A stretch of 64,000 nucleotides of DNA from Streptococcus infantis (lineage in GTDB: Bacteria; Bacillota; Bacilli; Lactobacillales; Streptococcaceae): the NCBI RefSeq assembly GCF_000960085.1, contig NZ_JYGT01000004.1, positions 62,001-126,000 of the forward strand, given 5' to 3'. Below the pieces are notes generated by a model. That model was given only the letters and a program-made list of their open reading frames with translations, did not search any database and was not told the origin of the DNA. Shown piece by piece: positions 47,579 to 55,666 of the stretch; position 1 is the stretch's first letter, and the number at the start of each line of letters is the position of its first letter. Made by a program: the position numbers and the translations under genes.

Positions 47579-49273
47579 ATGCGTCATAAATTAAATTGGA
47601 AAGATTGGCTCATTCGTTTAGGGTTAATCTGGTTCTTGGTAACTTTCATTATCTATCCAAACTTTGATTTAGTAGTTAATGTATTTGTAAAAGGTGGAGA
47701 ATTTTCACTTGATGTCGTACAACGAGCTCTTAAATCTCAACGTGCGATTCAGAGTATTATGAACAGTTTTAAGTTAGCATTCTCACTAATTATAACTGTT
47801 AATGTTGTTGGTGTACTTTGTGTATTGTTTACAGAATATTTTGATATTAAAGGAGCTAAAATATTAAAACTAGGATACATGACGTCACTAATCTATGGTG
47901 GAGTAGTTTTGGCTACTGGTTATAAATTCGTTTATGGACCATATGGAATGATTACCAAATTTTTACAAGGTATTATTCCATCTTTAGATCCTAACTGGTT
48001 TATTGGTTATGGTGCAGTTCTATTTATTATGACATTTTCTGGTACTGCTAATCACACCTTATTCCTAACTAATACAATTCGTAGTGTAGACTATCATACT
48101 ATTGAAGCTGCACGTAATATGGGTGCAAAACCATTTACAGTGTTTAGAAAAGTAGTATTGCCAACTCTTATTCCTACTTTATTCGCTCTGACAATTATGG
48201 TTTTTCTAAGTGGGTTATCAGCAGTAGCAGCACCTATGATTGTTGGTGGGAAAGAATTCCAAACTATTAACCCAATGATCATAACATTTGCTGGAATGGG
48301 AAATTCTCGTGACTTAGCCGCCTTTCTAGCAATTATTTTGGGTGTTGCCACTACGATTTTGCTTACTATTATGAACAAGATCGAAAAAGGCGGAAATTAT
48401 ATTTCTATTTCTAAAACGAAAGCACCTTTGAAAAAACAAAAAATCACATCTAAACCATGGAATATCATTGCACATATTGTTGCTTATGCTTTGTTCACTG
48501 TTTTCATGTTACCATTGATTTTCATTGTATTGTATTCATTTACTGACCCAGTTGCAATACAGACAGGAAACTTATCATTATCAAACTTTACTCTTGATAA
48601 TTACAGATTGTTCTTTAGTAATAGTGCTGCGTTTTCTCCATTCCTAGTCAGCTTTATATATTCTATCATTGCTGCAACTACTGCAACAGTTCTTGCTGTT
48701 GTGTTTGCGCGAGTAGTTCGTAAACATAAAGCTCGATTTGATTTCTTGTTCGAATACGGAGCTCTTCTTCCTTGGCTATTACCAAGTACACTTCTAGCAG
48801 TTAGTTTATTGTTCACTTTCAACCAACCTCAACTTTTAGTCTTTAACCAGATTCTAGTTGGTAGTTTAGTAATTTTGCTAATCGCTTATATTGTTGTAAA
48901 AATTCCATTCTCTTATAGAATGGTACGTGCAATCTTATTTAGTGTTGATGATGAGATGGAGGATGCTGCTAGAAGTATGGGGGCTTCACCATTTTACACA
49001 ATGATGAAGGTTATTATTCCTTTCATCTTGCCGGTTGTTCTCTCTGTTATCGCACTCAACTTTAATTCTTTATTGACCGATTTCGATTTATCTGTATTCC
49101 TTTATCATCCATTGGCTCAACCATTAGGTATTACGATTCGTTCTGCAGGTGATGAAACAGCAACATCTAACGCACAAGCTCTTGTATTCGTTTATACAAT
49201 TGTTCTAATGATTATTTCTGGAACTGTGTTATACTTCACACAGAGACCACGCGGTAAGAAAAGGAAATATTAA
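47579..49273 (+). CDS. ABC transporter permease, fused two-domain (FbpB/AfuB-type)
   Basis: A 564-residue membrane protein with about 12 helices arising from two homologous permease halves. Each half has an EAA loop: [24 protein letters not shown] near residue 180 and [24 protein letters not shown] near 462. This fused architecture is typical for Fe3+, 2-aminoethylphosphonate and hexose-phosphate (Afu) importers. Begins 11 nt after the ATPase gene (AAGGAGG) and its stop overlaps the mgtC start. Confidence 0.9.
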   Translation: MRHKLNWKDWLIRLGLIWFLVTFIIYPNFDLVVNVFVKGGEFSLDVVQRALKSQRAIQSIMNSFKLAFSLIITVNVVGVLCVLFTEYFDIKGAKILKLGYMTSLIYGGVVLATGYKFVYGPYGMITKFLQGIIPSLDPNWFIGYGAVLFIMTFSGTANHTLFLTNTIRSVDYHTIEAARNMGAKPFTVFRKVVLPTLIPTLFALTIMVFLSGLSAVAAPMIVGGKEFQTINPMIITFAGMGNSRDLAAFLAIILGVATTILLTIMNKIEKGGNYISISKTKAPLKKQKITSKPWNIIAHIVAYALFTVFMLPLIFIVLYSFTDPVAIQTGNLSLSNFTLDNYRLFFSNSAAFSPFLVSFIYSIIAATTATVLAVVFARVVRKHKARFDFLFEYGALLPWLLPSTLLAVSLLFTFNQPQLLVFNQILVGSLVILLIAYIVVKIPFSYRMVRAILFSVDDEMEDAARSMGASPFYTMMKVIIPFILPVVLSVIALNFNSLLTDFDLSVFLYHPLAQPLGITIRSAGDETATSNAQALVFVYTIVLMIISGTVLYFTQRPRGKKRKY

Positions 49274-49983
49274 TGCTATCATCCGGCATGGGACTATCAT
49301 ACATTGAAATTATCATTAGAGTTGTATTATCTTTGGTCATTGGAAGTATTATTGGCTTGGAAAGAGGAAGTAAATCTCAACCAGCAGGTATTCGTACACA
49401 TAGTATCGTTTGTATGGCTGCTTGTTTGATTATGATGACTAATGAATTTGTATCTTATAAGTTTGGAACAGGAGATCCGACACGTTTAGGTGCTCAAGTT
49501 ATTTCTGGTGTTGGTTTTCTTGGAGCTGGAACAATTCTTATCACAGATAAAAAGAAGGTTACGGGTCTGACAACTGCAGCAGGAATCTGGGCTTCTGCAG
49601 GAATAGGTTTAGCTATTGGAGTAGGTTTTTATGAAGGTGCTCTGTTAGTAGCTATTTCTGTGTGGAGTGTGATTACTATGTTTCAGCCTTTAAAAAAATA
49701 TCTTCAAAGTCGTTCAAAAGTTATTGAATTATATATTGTAGTTAAATCTACTGAGGCATATAATCGAGTATTAGTTTATTGTGCAGAAAATGGAATTCGA
49801 TTGAATGATTCAAGAACTGCTTTTGGAGATGTTAATTCTGAAAGAATTGAATATTTTGATGTTCCAGACAAAAGAATAGCATCATTTATGACTCTAGAAC
49901 TTTCAGGTAAGTTTGAACATCTTAAACTAATGGAAGAAATAGCAGATATTGTTGGTGTTATTTATGTTGAAGAAGTTAGTTGA
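49273..49983 (+). CDS. mgtC: MgtC/SapB-family protein (first copy)
   Basis: A 236-residue membrane protein: about four or five N-terminal helices with the MgtC/SapB signature IGSIIGLERGSKSQPAGIRTHSIVC and ISGVGFLGAGTI, then a soluble C-terminal domain. In other bacteria MgtC limits phosphate uptake and affects ATP and Mg homeostasis. Being translationally coupled to a transporter is unusual; it suggests that substrate uptake loads the cell with phosphate. Terminator follows at 49994. Confidence 0.85.
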   Translation: MLSSGMGLSYIEIIIRVVLSLVIGSIIGLERGSKSQPAGIRTHSIVCMAACLIMMTNEFVSYKFGTGDPTRLGAQVISGVGFLGAGTILITDKKKVTGLTTAAGIWASAGIGLAIGVGFYEGALLVAISVWSVITMFQPLKKYLQSRSKVIELYIVVKSTEAYNRVLVYCAENGIRLNDSRTAFGDVNSERIEYFDVPDKRIASFMTLELSGKFEHLKLMEEIADIVGVIYVEEVS

Positions 49984-49993
49984 TATAGAATAA

Positions 49994-50029
49994 ACAAAGG
50001 GGCAGTTATTCTTGTCCCTTTGTTTTTTA
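49994..50029 (+). terminator. Terminator of the transporter operon
   Basis: ACAAAGGG (49994-50001) and CCCTTTGT (50016-50023), then TTTTT. Confidence 0.85.
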
Positions 50030-50077
50030 GATTAAAAATTACTCAAGATTATTTTCAATGTATAAAGGTGTACATAA

Positions 50078-50440
50078 ATGAAGGTGTATAATATTAATTT
50101 TGATTGTGGAAGAATAACGTATTTTGAATATAATTCTTTAATGCAAGTGTATAGATTTCATTCTTTTTATGATATTTGTGAAATGGTATTTTCGTCTTCT
50201 TTACCAGCTGATGATATACTAACAAAGCTTATTGATAAGGAAAAGATTATTCCGATCTTAGACTGCTATGTTCAAATGTTATTAGATACATTTATAGTTT
50301 CAATAGATTTTACCGTAAATGATTCTTTACATTTTTATGGTAATTTATTTTCATACAAATTTATCAGATGTGAAGTAGAAAAAATTGTAAAGAATAAAGA
50401 TTTGAACTGTCAATGTTGTTTTTTTGAATCAGAAGAATAG
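50078..50440 (+). CDS. Hypothetical protein between mgtC and lacI
   Basis: A 120-residue protein, not recognised, and the only island gene here without a visible operator. It is rich in aromatic and acidic residues (MKVYNINFDCGRITYFEYN at the start) with a Cys-Cys pair near the end (NCQCCFFESEE). No membrane helix. Weak RBS (GGTGTACATAA) before the ATG. It could be a real small gene or a decayed one; codon use is as AT-rich as its neighbours. Confidence 0.45.
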   Translation: MKVYNINFDCGRITYFEYNSLMQVYRFHSFYDICEMVFSSSLPADDILTKLIDKEKIIPILDCYVQMLLDTFIVSIDFTVNDSLHFYGNLFSYKFIRCEVEKIVKNKDLNCQCCFFESEE

Positions 50441-50510
50441 AGTTCAAAATTTAAGATTATTTGAATTAAAGTTAAGGTTATAATACAATAAAATATTTTA
50501 CTAAATTATC

Positions 50511-50538
50511 TTGTTTTAAAAAGTAAATATTGTATAAT
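50511..50538 (+). promoter_or_regulatory. Likely lacI promoter
   Basis: TTGTTT (50511-50516), 16-bp spacer, TATAAT (50533-50538). No copy of the TGACA-N4-TGTCA operator is present here. Confidence 0.5.
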
Positions 50539-50569
50539 AATTATATAAAGGCCATAATGGAGGACTGAA

Positions 50570-51571
50570 GTGAAAAATATAAATGATAAAAAGGTAACTA
50601 TTTATGATATTGCAAATTTATCAGGTTTTTCTCCAAAGACAGTTTCACGTGTTATAAATGGTGGTGAAAAGGTAAAAGAAGAGACTTATCAAGCTATAAA
50701 AAAAGTCATTGATGAATTATCGTATGTTCCAAATGCATATGCGAAAAATTTGACTAAGAAAGAAACTATAAACATTTTGATTTCTGTTAAAAAGATTGAT
50801 TCATTTCCTTTGATTTGGTTTCAAACTTTGCTAGATAAAGTTTTACAAACTTGTAAGGAGTTTGGTGTAAACGCTATTGTTGAATACTTTGGTGAAGAAG
50901 ATACAATTAGTAATTCAATAATTTCAAGTACTGGAAGCTTAATAGATGGAGTAATAGTATTTTATGAAAGTAAAGACGATATTAGGATTAATTACTTACA
51001 GAAGAATAGTATGCCTTTCATAGTTTTTGGAGAATCTCGAACACCGAATGTCGTTTATGTATCTAATAACAATTTTCAAGCTACTTATGACATGATGAAA
51101 TTAGTATCAGAAGAGAATATTGATAGTATGTGGTTACTTATGGGAGGAGAGTCTCTTGTTAATAAGGATCGTGAAAGAGGTATTCGTACTTTTCTGACTG
51201 ATAAAAATTATTTAATGGATTTACAAGTTATTTATGGTTTAACTACAATTGATTCAGTTTATTCATATGCTATAAATCATTTAACTAAACAAAACCATCC
51301 AGATATGATATTTGTTTCTGGGGACGAGAAGGTTCAGGGACTGATTCGTGCGTGTTATGAGAAGGGAATTATCATTCCTGATGATATTTCAATAATTGGT
51401 TTTGATAATATTCCTATTTCTCAATATTATACTCCGGCTTTGTCTACGATTTCTCCTAATTATGCTATGTTAGCCCAAAAAATGATAGAAGGTGTTTTAG
51501 CAATCATTAATCGAGAAAATATAGAATCTGTGGAGGTATCTTCAAAGATTGTTAGAAGACAAAGTTTTTAA
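50570..51571 (+). CDS. LacI-family repressor of the island regulon
   Basis: A 333-residue regulator with an N-terminal LacI helix-turn-helix (VTIYDIANLSGFSPKTVSRVINGGEKV, residues 8-34), hinge helix SYVPNAYAKNL and a periplasmic-binding-protein-like effector domain ending in STISPNYAMLAQKMIEGVL. Start is GTG at 50570, 6 nt behind GGAGG. It is the only LacI member in the window. Three palindromes with LacI-type CG centres upstream of neighbouring operons make it the obvious cognate; effector likely a sugar or sugar phosphate (inference). Confidence 0.9.
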   Translation: MKNINDKKVTIYDIANLSGFSPKTVSRVINGGEKVKEETYQAIKKVIDELSYVPNAYAKNLTKKETINILISVKKIDSFPLIWFQTLLDKVLQTCKEFGVNAIVEYFGEEDTISNSIISSTGSLIDGVIVFYESKDDIRINYLQKNSMPFIVFGESRTPNVVYVSNNNFQATYDMMKLVSEENIDSMWLLMGGESLVNKDRERGIRTFLTDKNYLMDLQVIYGLTTIDSVYSYAINHLTKQNHPDMIFVSGDEKVQGLIRACYEKGIIIPDDISIIGFDNIPISQYYTPALSTISPNYAMLAQKMIEGVLAIINRENIESVEVSSKIVRRQSF

Positions 51572-51595
51572 TCGGTAAAAAATACCGATTTTTTT
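51570..51595 (+). terminator. Terminator after lacI
   Basis: AATCGGTA, AAAAA loop, TACCGATT, TTTTT. Confidence 0.9.
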
Positions 51596-51620
51596 GTTTG
51601 ATAAAATATTAAAATAGTAG

Positions 51621-51648
51621 TAGAATACAGTTTATGACACCGATGTCA
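51621..51648 (+). promoter_or_regulatory. Promoter -10 and LacI-type operator 3 (second mgtC)
   Basis: -10 TAGAAT (51621-51626), weak -35 TTTGAT (51597-51602). Operator TGACACCGATGTCA (51635-51648) is identical to operator 2 and lies at the same position relative to the -10 (start 8-12 nt after it). Confidence 0.72.
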
Positions 51649-51668
51649 TTATAGAACGAGGTGAATTA

Positions 51669-52370
51669 ATGTCTACAATTTTTAACCATTCATTTAACAG
51701 TATTGTCGAGTTAAGGCATGTTATATCAATACTAATCGCTTGTGCATGTGGGTGGGCAATTGGTTATGAGCGTAAGGCACGTAATAAGCAAGCAGGAGTA
51801 AAAACGCATATAATTGTTGCTTTAACATCAGCTTTAATGATGATTCTCTCAAAAGAAGCATTTTTAGACACACCATCCTATGATACTTCTAGGGTTGCAG
51901 CTCAAATTGTTAGTGGTATTAGCTTTATAGGTGGAGGAATTATTTTTACTCGTGATAAGAAAGTTAGTGGAATAACTACTGCTGCAGGGATATGGGCTAC
52001 TGCTGGTATAGGTATGGCAATTGGTGCTGATTTTTGGATATTTGGTTCTTTTTGTAGTTTCATAGTTGTTCTTGTGCAATTAGTGACACACAGTAATGGT
52101 AAAAATCATGAGATTTATCAAGCAAAGATAGTGTTAGAAACTAATGATATTTCTTTACTTGGTAAGATTTATACTAATCTGGGAACACTTGATTTCAGAA
52201 AATATAATGTTGAGTTAAAAGAACAGTTGTCTAATAATTCTTATGATATTTTGATTTCAATTGAGAATGATAGGGAGATATCGATTATAGATATTGAGAC
52301 TTTCTTACTTAATGAAGATAAAAATATAAAAATAAAAGAGTTTAAGCTAAAGAATTATATGAAAAGTTGA
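51669..52370 (+). CDS. mgtC: MgtC/SapB-family protein (second copy)
   Basis: A 233-residue protein collinear with the first copy (IACACGWAIGYERKARNKQAGVKTHIIVALTS, VSGISFIGGGIIF, TAAGIWATAGIGMAIG) but clearly diverged, especially in the C-terminal domain. It is transcribed alone from an operator-bearing promoter, so both MgtC proteins should respond to the same inducer. RBS ACGAGGTG precedes ATG 51669. Monocistronic, ending at the terminator at 52417. Confidence 0.85.
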   Translation: MSTIFNHSFNSIVELRHVISILIACACGWAIGYERKARNKQAGVKTHIIVALTSALMMILSKEAFLDTPSYDTSRVAAQIVSGISFIGGGIIFTRDKKVSGITTAAGIWATAGIGMAIGADFWIFGSFCSFIVVLVQLVTHSNGKNHEIYQAKIVLETNDISLLGKIYTNLGTLDFRKYNVELKEQLSNNSYDILISIENDREISIIDIETFLLNEDKNIKIKEFKLKNYMKS

Positions 52371-52416
52371 AATATTTGAATATGAAAACTTTTAAGTCGT
52401 CGAAAATAAATAAAAA

Positions 52417-52449
52417 ATAACACTATCATTGGATATTGTTATTTTTTTT
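52417..52449. terminator. Terminator after the second mgtC
   Basis: AATAACA pairs with TGTTATT, followed by an eight-T run; also usable for the minus-strand remnant. Confidence 0.6.
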
Positions 52450-52611
52450 GTTTTCATTGTAGAATTGTGTAGCAATTTCTTTAACATAATTTTCATATTT
52501 TACTGGAATTTCAGCATTAGAAATATAGTGTTGGTAATTGAAACTATCATCAATTGGATATTCACTATTTACTAGGCTCATAAAATCAAGGATTCTTCCT
52601 TTTTCAGTATC
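52426..52611 (-). pseudogene. 3' remnant of an unidentified gene
   Basis: The minus strand is open for about 61 codons to a TGA at 52426-52428, ending KYENYVKEIATQFYNENKK plus a short Asn-rich tail. Composition resembles the C-terminal part of a sugar-binding protein, but I cannot name it. The 5' side stops abruptly at the junction with duplicated lyase sequence (52612), so it is a truncated gene. Confidence 0.5.
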
Positions 52612-53033
52612 AGATTACACCAGTGACCGAAGAAGATCACCCAGTTGTAGAAGCAGCTGCTCAATTGATTCGTGAAACTAAGGAGCGTTTCCTCTAATCA
52701 ACAGGAGGCTTTATGACTAATTACGTTGCAATTGATATTGGTGGAACTAATATCAAATATGGTTTGATTGACCAAGATGGACAACTTGTAGAGTCTCACG
52801 AAGTAGCAACTGAGGCACATAAGGGTGGTCTGCATATCTTACAAAAAACAAAAGACATTGTAGCTAGCTATCTCGAAAAAGGTCCAGTAGCAGGTGTGGC
52901 GATTTCCTCTGCGGGAATGGTTGACCCTGATAAAGGTGAGATTTTCTATGCTGGTCCACAGATTCCAAATTATGCTGGGACTCAATTTAAAAAAGAAATT
53001 GAAGAAAGTTTCCAAGTTCCTTGTGAGATTGAA
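52612..53033 (+). repeat. Duplicated fragment of the sialate lyase-nanK junction
   Basis: About 420 bp nearly identical to 18071-18491 (few base changes): last 28 codons of the lyase, the RBS, and the first 107 codons of nanK. The copy is bounded by abrupt loss of similarity at both ends. Confidence 0.9.
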
Positions 53034-53054
53034 ATAGAAACATTCATTTTGTAG
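52713..53054 (+). pseudogene. Truncated copy of the ROK kinase gene nanK
   Basis: A 113-codon frame whose first 107 codons match nanK at 18169 (one notable change: GGLHIL instead of GGPHIL) and then end in six unrelated residues and a stop. It retains the ATP phosphate motif and original RBS but loses the catalytic Asp region and the rest of the fold, so it cannot be active. Result of recombination into the island. Confidence 0.88.
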
Positions 53055-53253
53055 ATAAAGAAAAAACATTGGAAACGCTACCATTTTCACTTGCTTTTTT
53101 ACTGTATTTTTTTTATAATAATTGTGTACCGAAAAATGTACAATTTCCTGAATAAGGTGTCTCTCCTAAATTATGACACTTTATGTCCTCAATTAATTTC
53201 GAGGGAATACTTTCAATTTATTCAATCTAATTCCCCCGATTGGACAAAAAGCG

Positions 53254-53281
53254 ACCGTAGTTCTCCCAACTACGGTTTTTT
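53254..53281 (+). terminator. Strong terminator in the right-end debris
   Basis: ACCGTAGTT-CTCCC-AACTACGGT with six Ts. It has no associated intact gene, marking a lost operon end. The 430-bp gap 53054-53483 holds nothing else recognisable. Confidence 0.85.
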
Positions 53282-53482
53282 GTTCAAGTATAATAGAATT
53301 ATCTCGAAGGAGTGTATGGTAAATTTATTGTCAGAAAATCATTAATTTAGAAAATATATTGAACTTATGATAAAAATTTTCATAGTATAATTTACGGGTA
53401 ATTTAAGTTATTATTTACTATATGTTTTTCTTTGTTAATGGTATAATGTAAGATACATAGAGCAATGTATTGAGGTGAGAAT

Positions 53483-53944
53483 TTGGCAAATAATCAAAAG
53501 ACTGAAACATTAGGTGTTTCACATCTGTCAACATTCATAGATAAGCATGAGTTACTTCAATCTTATTTTGATAAAAATGATAAAACTCCAGCGTGGGATG
53601 GAGAAATTCATGTTCTTAAGTCATCTAGTGAGAAAAAAAGCGAAATACTTGGTAAAGTGCCTGTTCAAATTAAAGCCACTAGGCAAAAAAATGATATACT
53701 CAAATCATTTTTATTAGATATAAGTGATCTAGAATTATATAAATCCAATGGTGGTGTGGTTTTATTTGTAGTTTGGTTAAATGAAGATAATGGTTTAAGA
53801 GATATTTACTATAAGTCATTACCTCCTCTGTCTATAAAGAATTTGCTCAAAAAGAGTAAATTAAAAAATAAATCTACCAATAAAAAGAAACTTTCTATAC
53901 AGATTTTCAAACTGGATGAGAAAAAAATGTATCCAATGTTATAG
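53483..53944 (+). CDS. DUF4365-like N-terminal domain protein, probably truncated
   Basis: A 153-residue protein starting at TTG 53483 behind GAGGTGAGA. The section PAWDGEIHVLKSS...ILGKVPVQIKATRQK resembles the DGxI-G-QVK pattern of DUF4365, a restriction-endonuclease-like fold seen in defence and recombination proteins; conserved Asp, Gln and Lys are present. Related proteins are usually much longer, and the Lys-rich end followed by remnants suggests loss of the C-terminal part. Function uncertain. Confidence 0.5.
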   Translation: MANNQKTETLGVSHLSTFIDKHELLQSYFDKNDKTPAWDGEIHVLKSSSEKKSEILGKVPVQIKATRQKNDILKSFLLDISDLELYKSNGGVVLFVVWLNEDNGLRDIYYKSLPPLSIKNLLKKSKLKNKSTNKKKLSIQIFKLDEKKMYPML

Positions 53945-53951
53945 GTATAAA

Positions 53952-54061
53952 TCAATCTGTAGTAAATACATCTGCTAAGTGTTCTATAGCCTTTTGCCTA
54001 ATTAGGTATACAATTGTTCTTGACTTTCCTATATCATCTACAATTTTATCAACTACAACAT
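53952..54061 (-). pseudogene. Short minus-strand gene remnant
   Basis: About 35 codons open on the minus strand with a protein-like sequence (VDKIVDDIGKSRTIVYLIRQ...), TGA at 53952-53954, no start codon. Identity unknown. Confidence 0.3.
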
Positions 54062-54122
54062 ATTAGATTAAAACTTATTACAGAAAAAATCGCTCACTAA
54101 GACGAAAACAATAGAATGAAAT

Positions 54123-54156
54123 AAACACACTGAGACAAGTATTTCAGTGTGTTTTT
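54123..54156 (+). terminator. Terminator near the right end, related to that at 36298
   Basis: AAACACACTGA and TCAGTGTGTTT with T tail. Flanks also resemble 36294-36340, indicating shared ancestry of the two segments. Confidence 0.75.
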
Positions 54157-54341
54157 ATGGTAAAATATAATAGATTAATAAACGAAGAGTAGATATTATC
54201 AGTTAATAATCAGTGAATAGTATGCTGAGAATCTTAGCAATTAATTTAAAACAACCTCAAATTTATCGTATTTATCGAATAATTATGGGAGTAGTTTGAT
54301 TAATTATGTTCACAAAAAATTGTATAAAACGACAATTTAAA

Positions 54342-54404
54342 TGGTGTGAACTTTTAGGTAAAATCTAGCTCAATTCGTGTATTTTTAGGGTAAAATTCAC
54401 ACCA
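54342..54404. mobile_element. Integrase arm-type sites, right end
   Basis: TGGTGTGAA (54342-54350, inverted) and TTCACACCA (54396-54404), the same 9-mer as at the left end beside int. Confidence 0.65.
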
Positions 54405-54509
54405 TTCAAATGAAAGTTATTCAAATTAGATGAAATTCTGTTTTCTGTAAATGTGGGAAAACATTGATTTTAAGCCCATCTTGAAACTTATTCAAATAGA
54501 AATGTTTCC

Positions 54510-54546
54510 AACCAGGTCTTAAGAAAGCTCGTAAAGCATCACAATT
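54510..54546. mobile_element. attR core, duplicated end of rpsI
   Basis: 37 bp identical to 30184-30220. It continues for 20 bp as an alternative rpsI end (still encoding FSKR and stop) and a terminator at 54583-54610, as in an undisrupted rpsI. Confidence 0.82.
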
Positions 54547-54582
54547 TAGTAAACGTTAATTCGAAAGAATTACTATACTTAC

Positions 54583-54610
54583 AAAGAGCACCTTTCGGGG
54601 TGTTCTTTTT
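54583..54610 (+). terminator. Ancestral rpsI-type terminator
   Basis: AAAGAGCACC and GGGGTGTTCTTT pair across TTTC, then Ts. It lies behind the duplicated rpsI end. Confidence 0.75.
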
Positions 54611-54700
54611 TATACTTTCTTACTAAATTGGTGCAATTGACACAGTTGTTGCGACTTTAGTCGCTTACAAATGTGGCTGCAACCTGACAAAGTCAGTTGC

Positions 54701-54736
54701 CTCAAAACGTTAATCAACACGATTATATCAACGTTT
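54701..54736. mobile_element. Second, displaced rpsI 3' flank (outer attR remnant)
   Basis: 36 bp matching 30221-30256 with one mismatch; 154 bp separate it from the 54510 copy. The intervening stretch has two hairpins (GCGACTTTAGTCGC near 54649 and GCAACCTGAC/GTCAGTTGC near 54680). The rest of 54547-54881 is non-coding. Confidence 0.75.
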
Positions 54737-54881
54737 ACAGACATTCAAGAATTTACTCTTGGATGTCTTTTTTGTTTCAAAAAATCAAAGTTCACCCCAG
54801 TAGTTTTTGTCTTATACAATTTCTTCCTAGTATTAGTTTAGTATGATATAATTAAATAAGAATAATATAAAGGAGTTATAA

Positions 54882-55457
54882 ATGAAAATAGGAAAAGGCA
54901 TCAACTGGCTGTTGATTTTGTTATGTTCCTTAATCTCGGTAGTGCTGATAAGTTTTCTCTTCTTTAATCATAAGAAGCAAGATGCAGAAGTAGTGAATAC
55001 TCCTACAACGGAACAGCGTTCTACTACTAGTACGACAACGACTAGTTCAACAACCACTAGTTTAACGACTACCCAAGATAGTATTACTACTACGGAGGAG
55101 GAAAGACCTTCGACACAAGAAGAGAAAACGAATGCTGAATCACAAAAAATAGATGAGCAGGCCATTCTAAACGGAGATTACTCTACTCTAGCTGGGACAT
55201 GGAGAAATGGACTTGGCCAAGAGTTTACATTCGATAAAAATGGATTAGTAAACAGTGGGAACATTGAGAAAGTGAGCATGGGTAACGATGGGAGTATTAA
55301 CTTTAGCGTTAGATCTGGAGCTACAGGATTTGGCATGAGTATTTATCCTGCGGGGACTACTATGAAATGGGTTGATTCTGACTTAAGTAAAAACAGACTT
55401 ACTGCTGGTCAAGCTGCTCCAACTAGCTCAGAACAAGTTTTTTATAAAGTAGACTAA
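54882..55457 (+). CDS. DUF6287-like membrane-anchored protein
   Basis: A 191-residue protein with an N-terminal membrane helix (INWLLILLCSLISVVLISFLFF), a 60-residue Thr/Ser-rich low-complexity linker and a small C-terminal domain starting AILNGDYSTLAGTWRNGLGQEFTFDKNGLV, which I recognise as the DUF6287 type common in streptococci. Probably displayed on the outside of the membrane through an O-glycosylatable stalk. Function unknown. RBS AAAGGAG; promoter -10 TATAAT near 54847. First intact gene right of the island. Confidence 0.7.
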   Translation: MKIGKGINWLLILLCSLISVVLISFLFFNHKKQDAEVVNTPTTEQRSTTSTTTTSSTTTSLTTTQDSITTTEEERPSTQEEKTNAESQKIDEQAILNGDYSTLAGTWRNGLGQEFTFDKNGLVNSGNIEKVSMGNDGSINFSVRSGATGFGMSIYPAGTTMKWVDSDLSKNRLTAGQAAPTSSEQVFYKVD

Positions 55458-55463
55458 ATGATT

Positions 55464-55493
55464 AACCATCTCAGATTTGATGAGATGGTTTTC
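55464..55493 (+). terminator. Terminator after the DUF6287-like gene
   Basis: AACCATCTCA-GATTTGA-TGAGATGGTT with TTC tail. Confidence 0.8.
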
Positions 55494-55560
55494 TTCTTTA
55501 TTTGTGAGTCATTATCACTTTATGAAGATGAAGCAAGTAGGTTTAAAATTTGATTTTCCC

Positions 55561-55591
55561 AGTAGACATTTGTCTACTTTTTTTATATAAT
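55561..55591 (+). promoter_or_regulatory. Promoter with palindromic operator of the S24 repressor
   Basis: AGTAGACATTTGTCTACT (55561-55578) is a perfect 8+2+8 palindrome. A -35-like TAGACA (55563-55568) and TATAAT (55586-55591) are spaced by 17 bp, so the palindrome covers the -35. Probable autoregulatory, damage-responsive site. Confidence 0.6.
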
Positions 55592-55666
55592 AAAACTAAA
55601 TCAAAATGGTTGAGTTTTAAAAATAGAGTCAACCTTCAATGAAAGTATCACACTAGGAGGGAAGTC

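Noticed and set aside
45374-49273. Calling the island importer an iron transporter
   Set aside because: The family includes Fe3+ importers, but no siderophore, Fur-like site or iron-binding Tyr pair is evident, and the operon is under a LacI-type operator.
53091-53345. 84-codon ORF in the right-end debris
   Set aside because: It runs through a strong terminator and has no RBS or recognisable domain.
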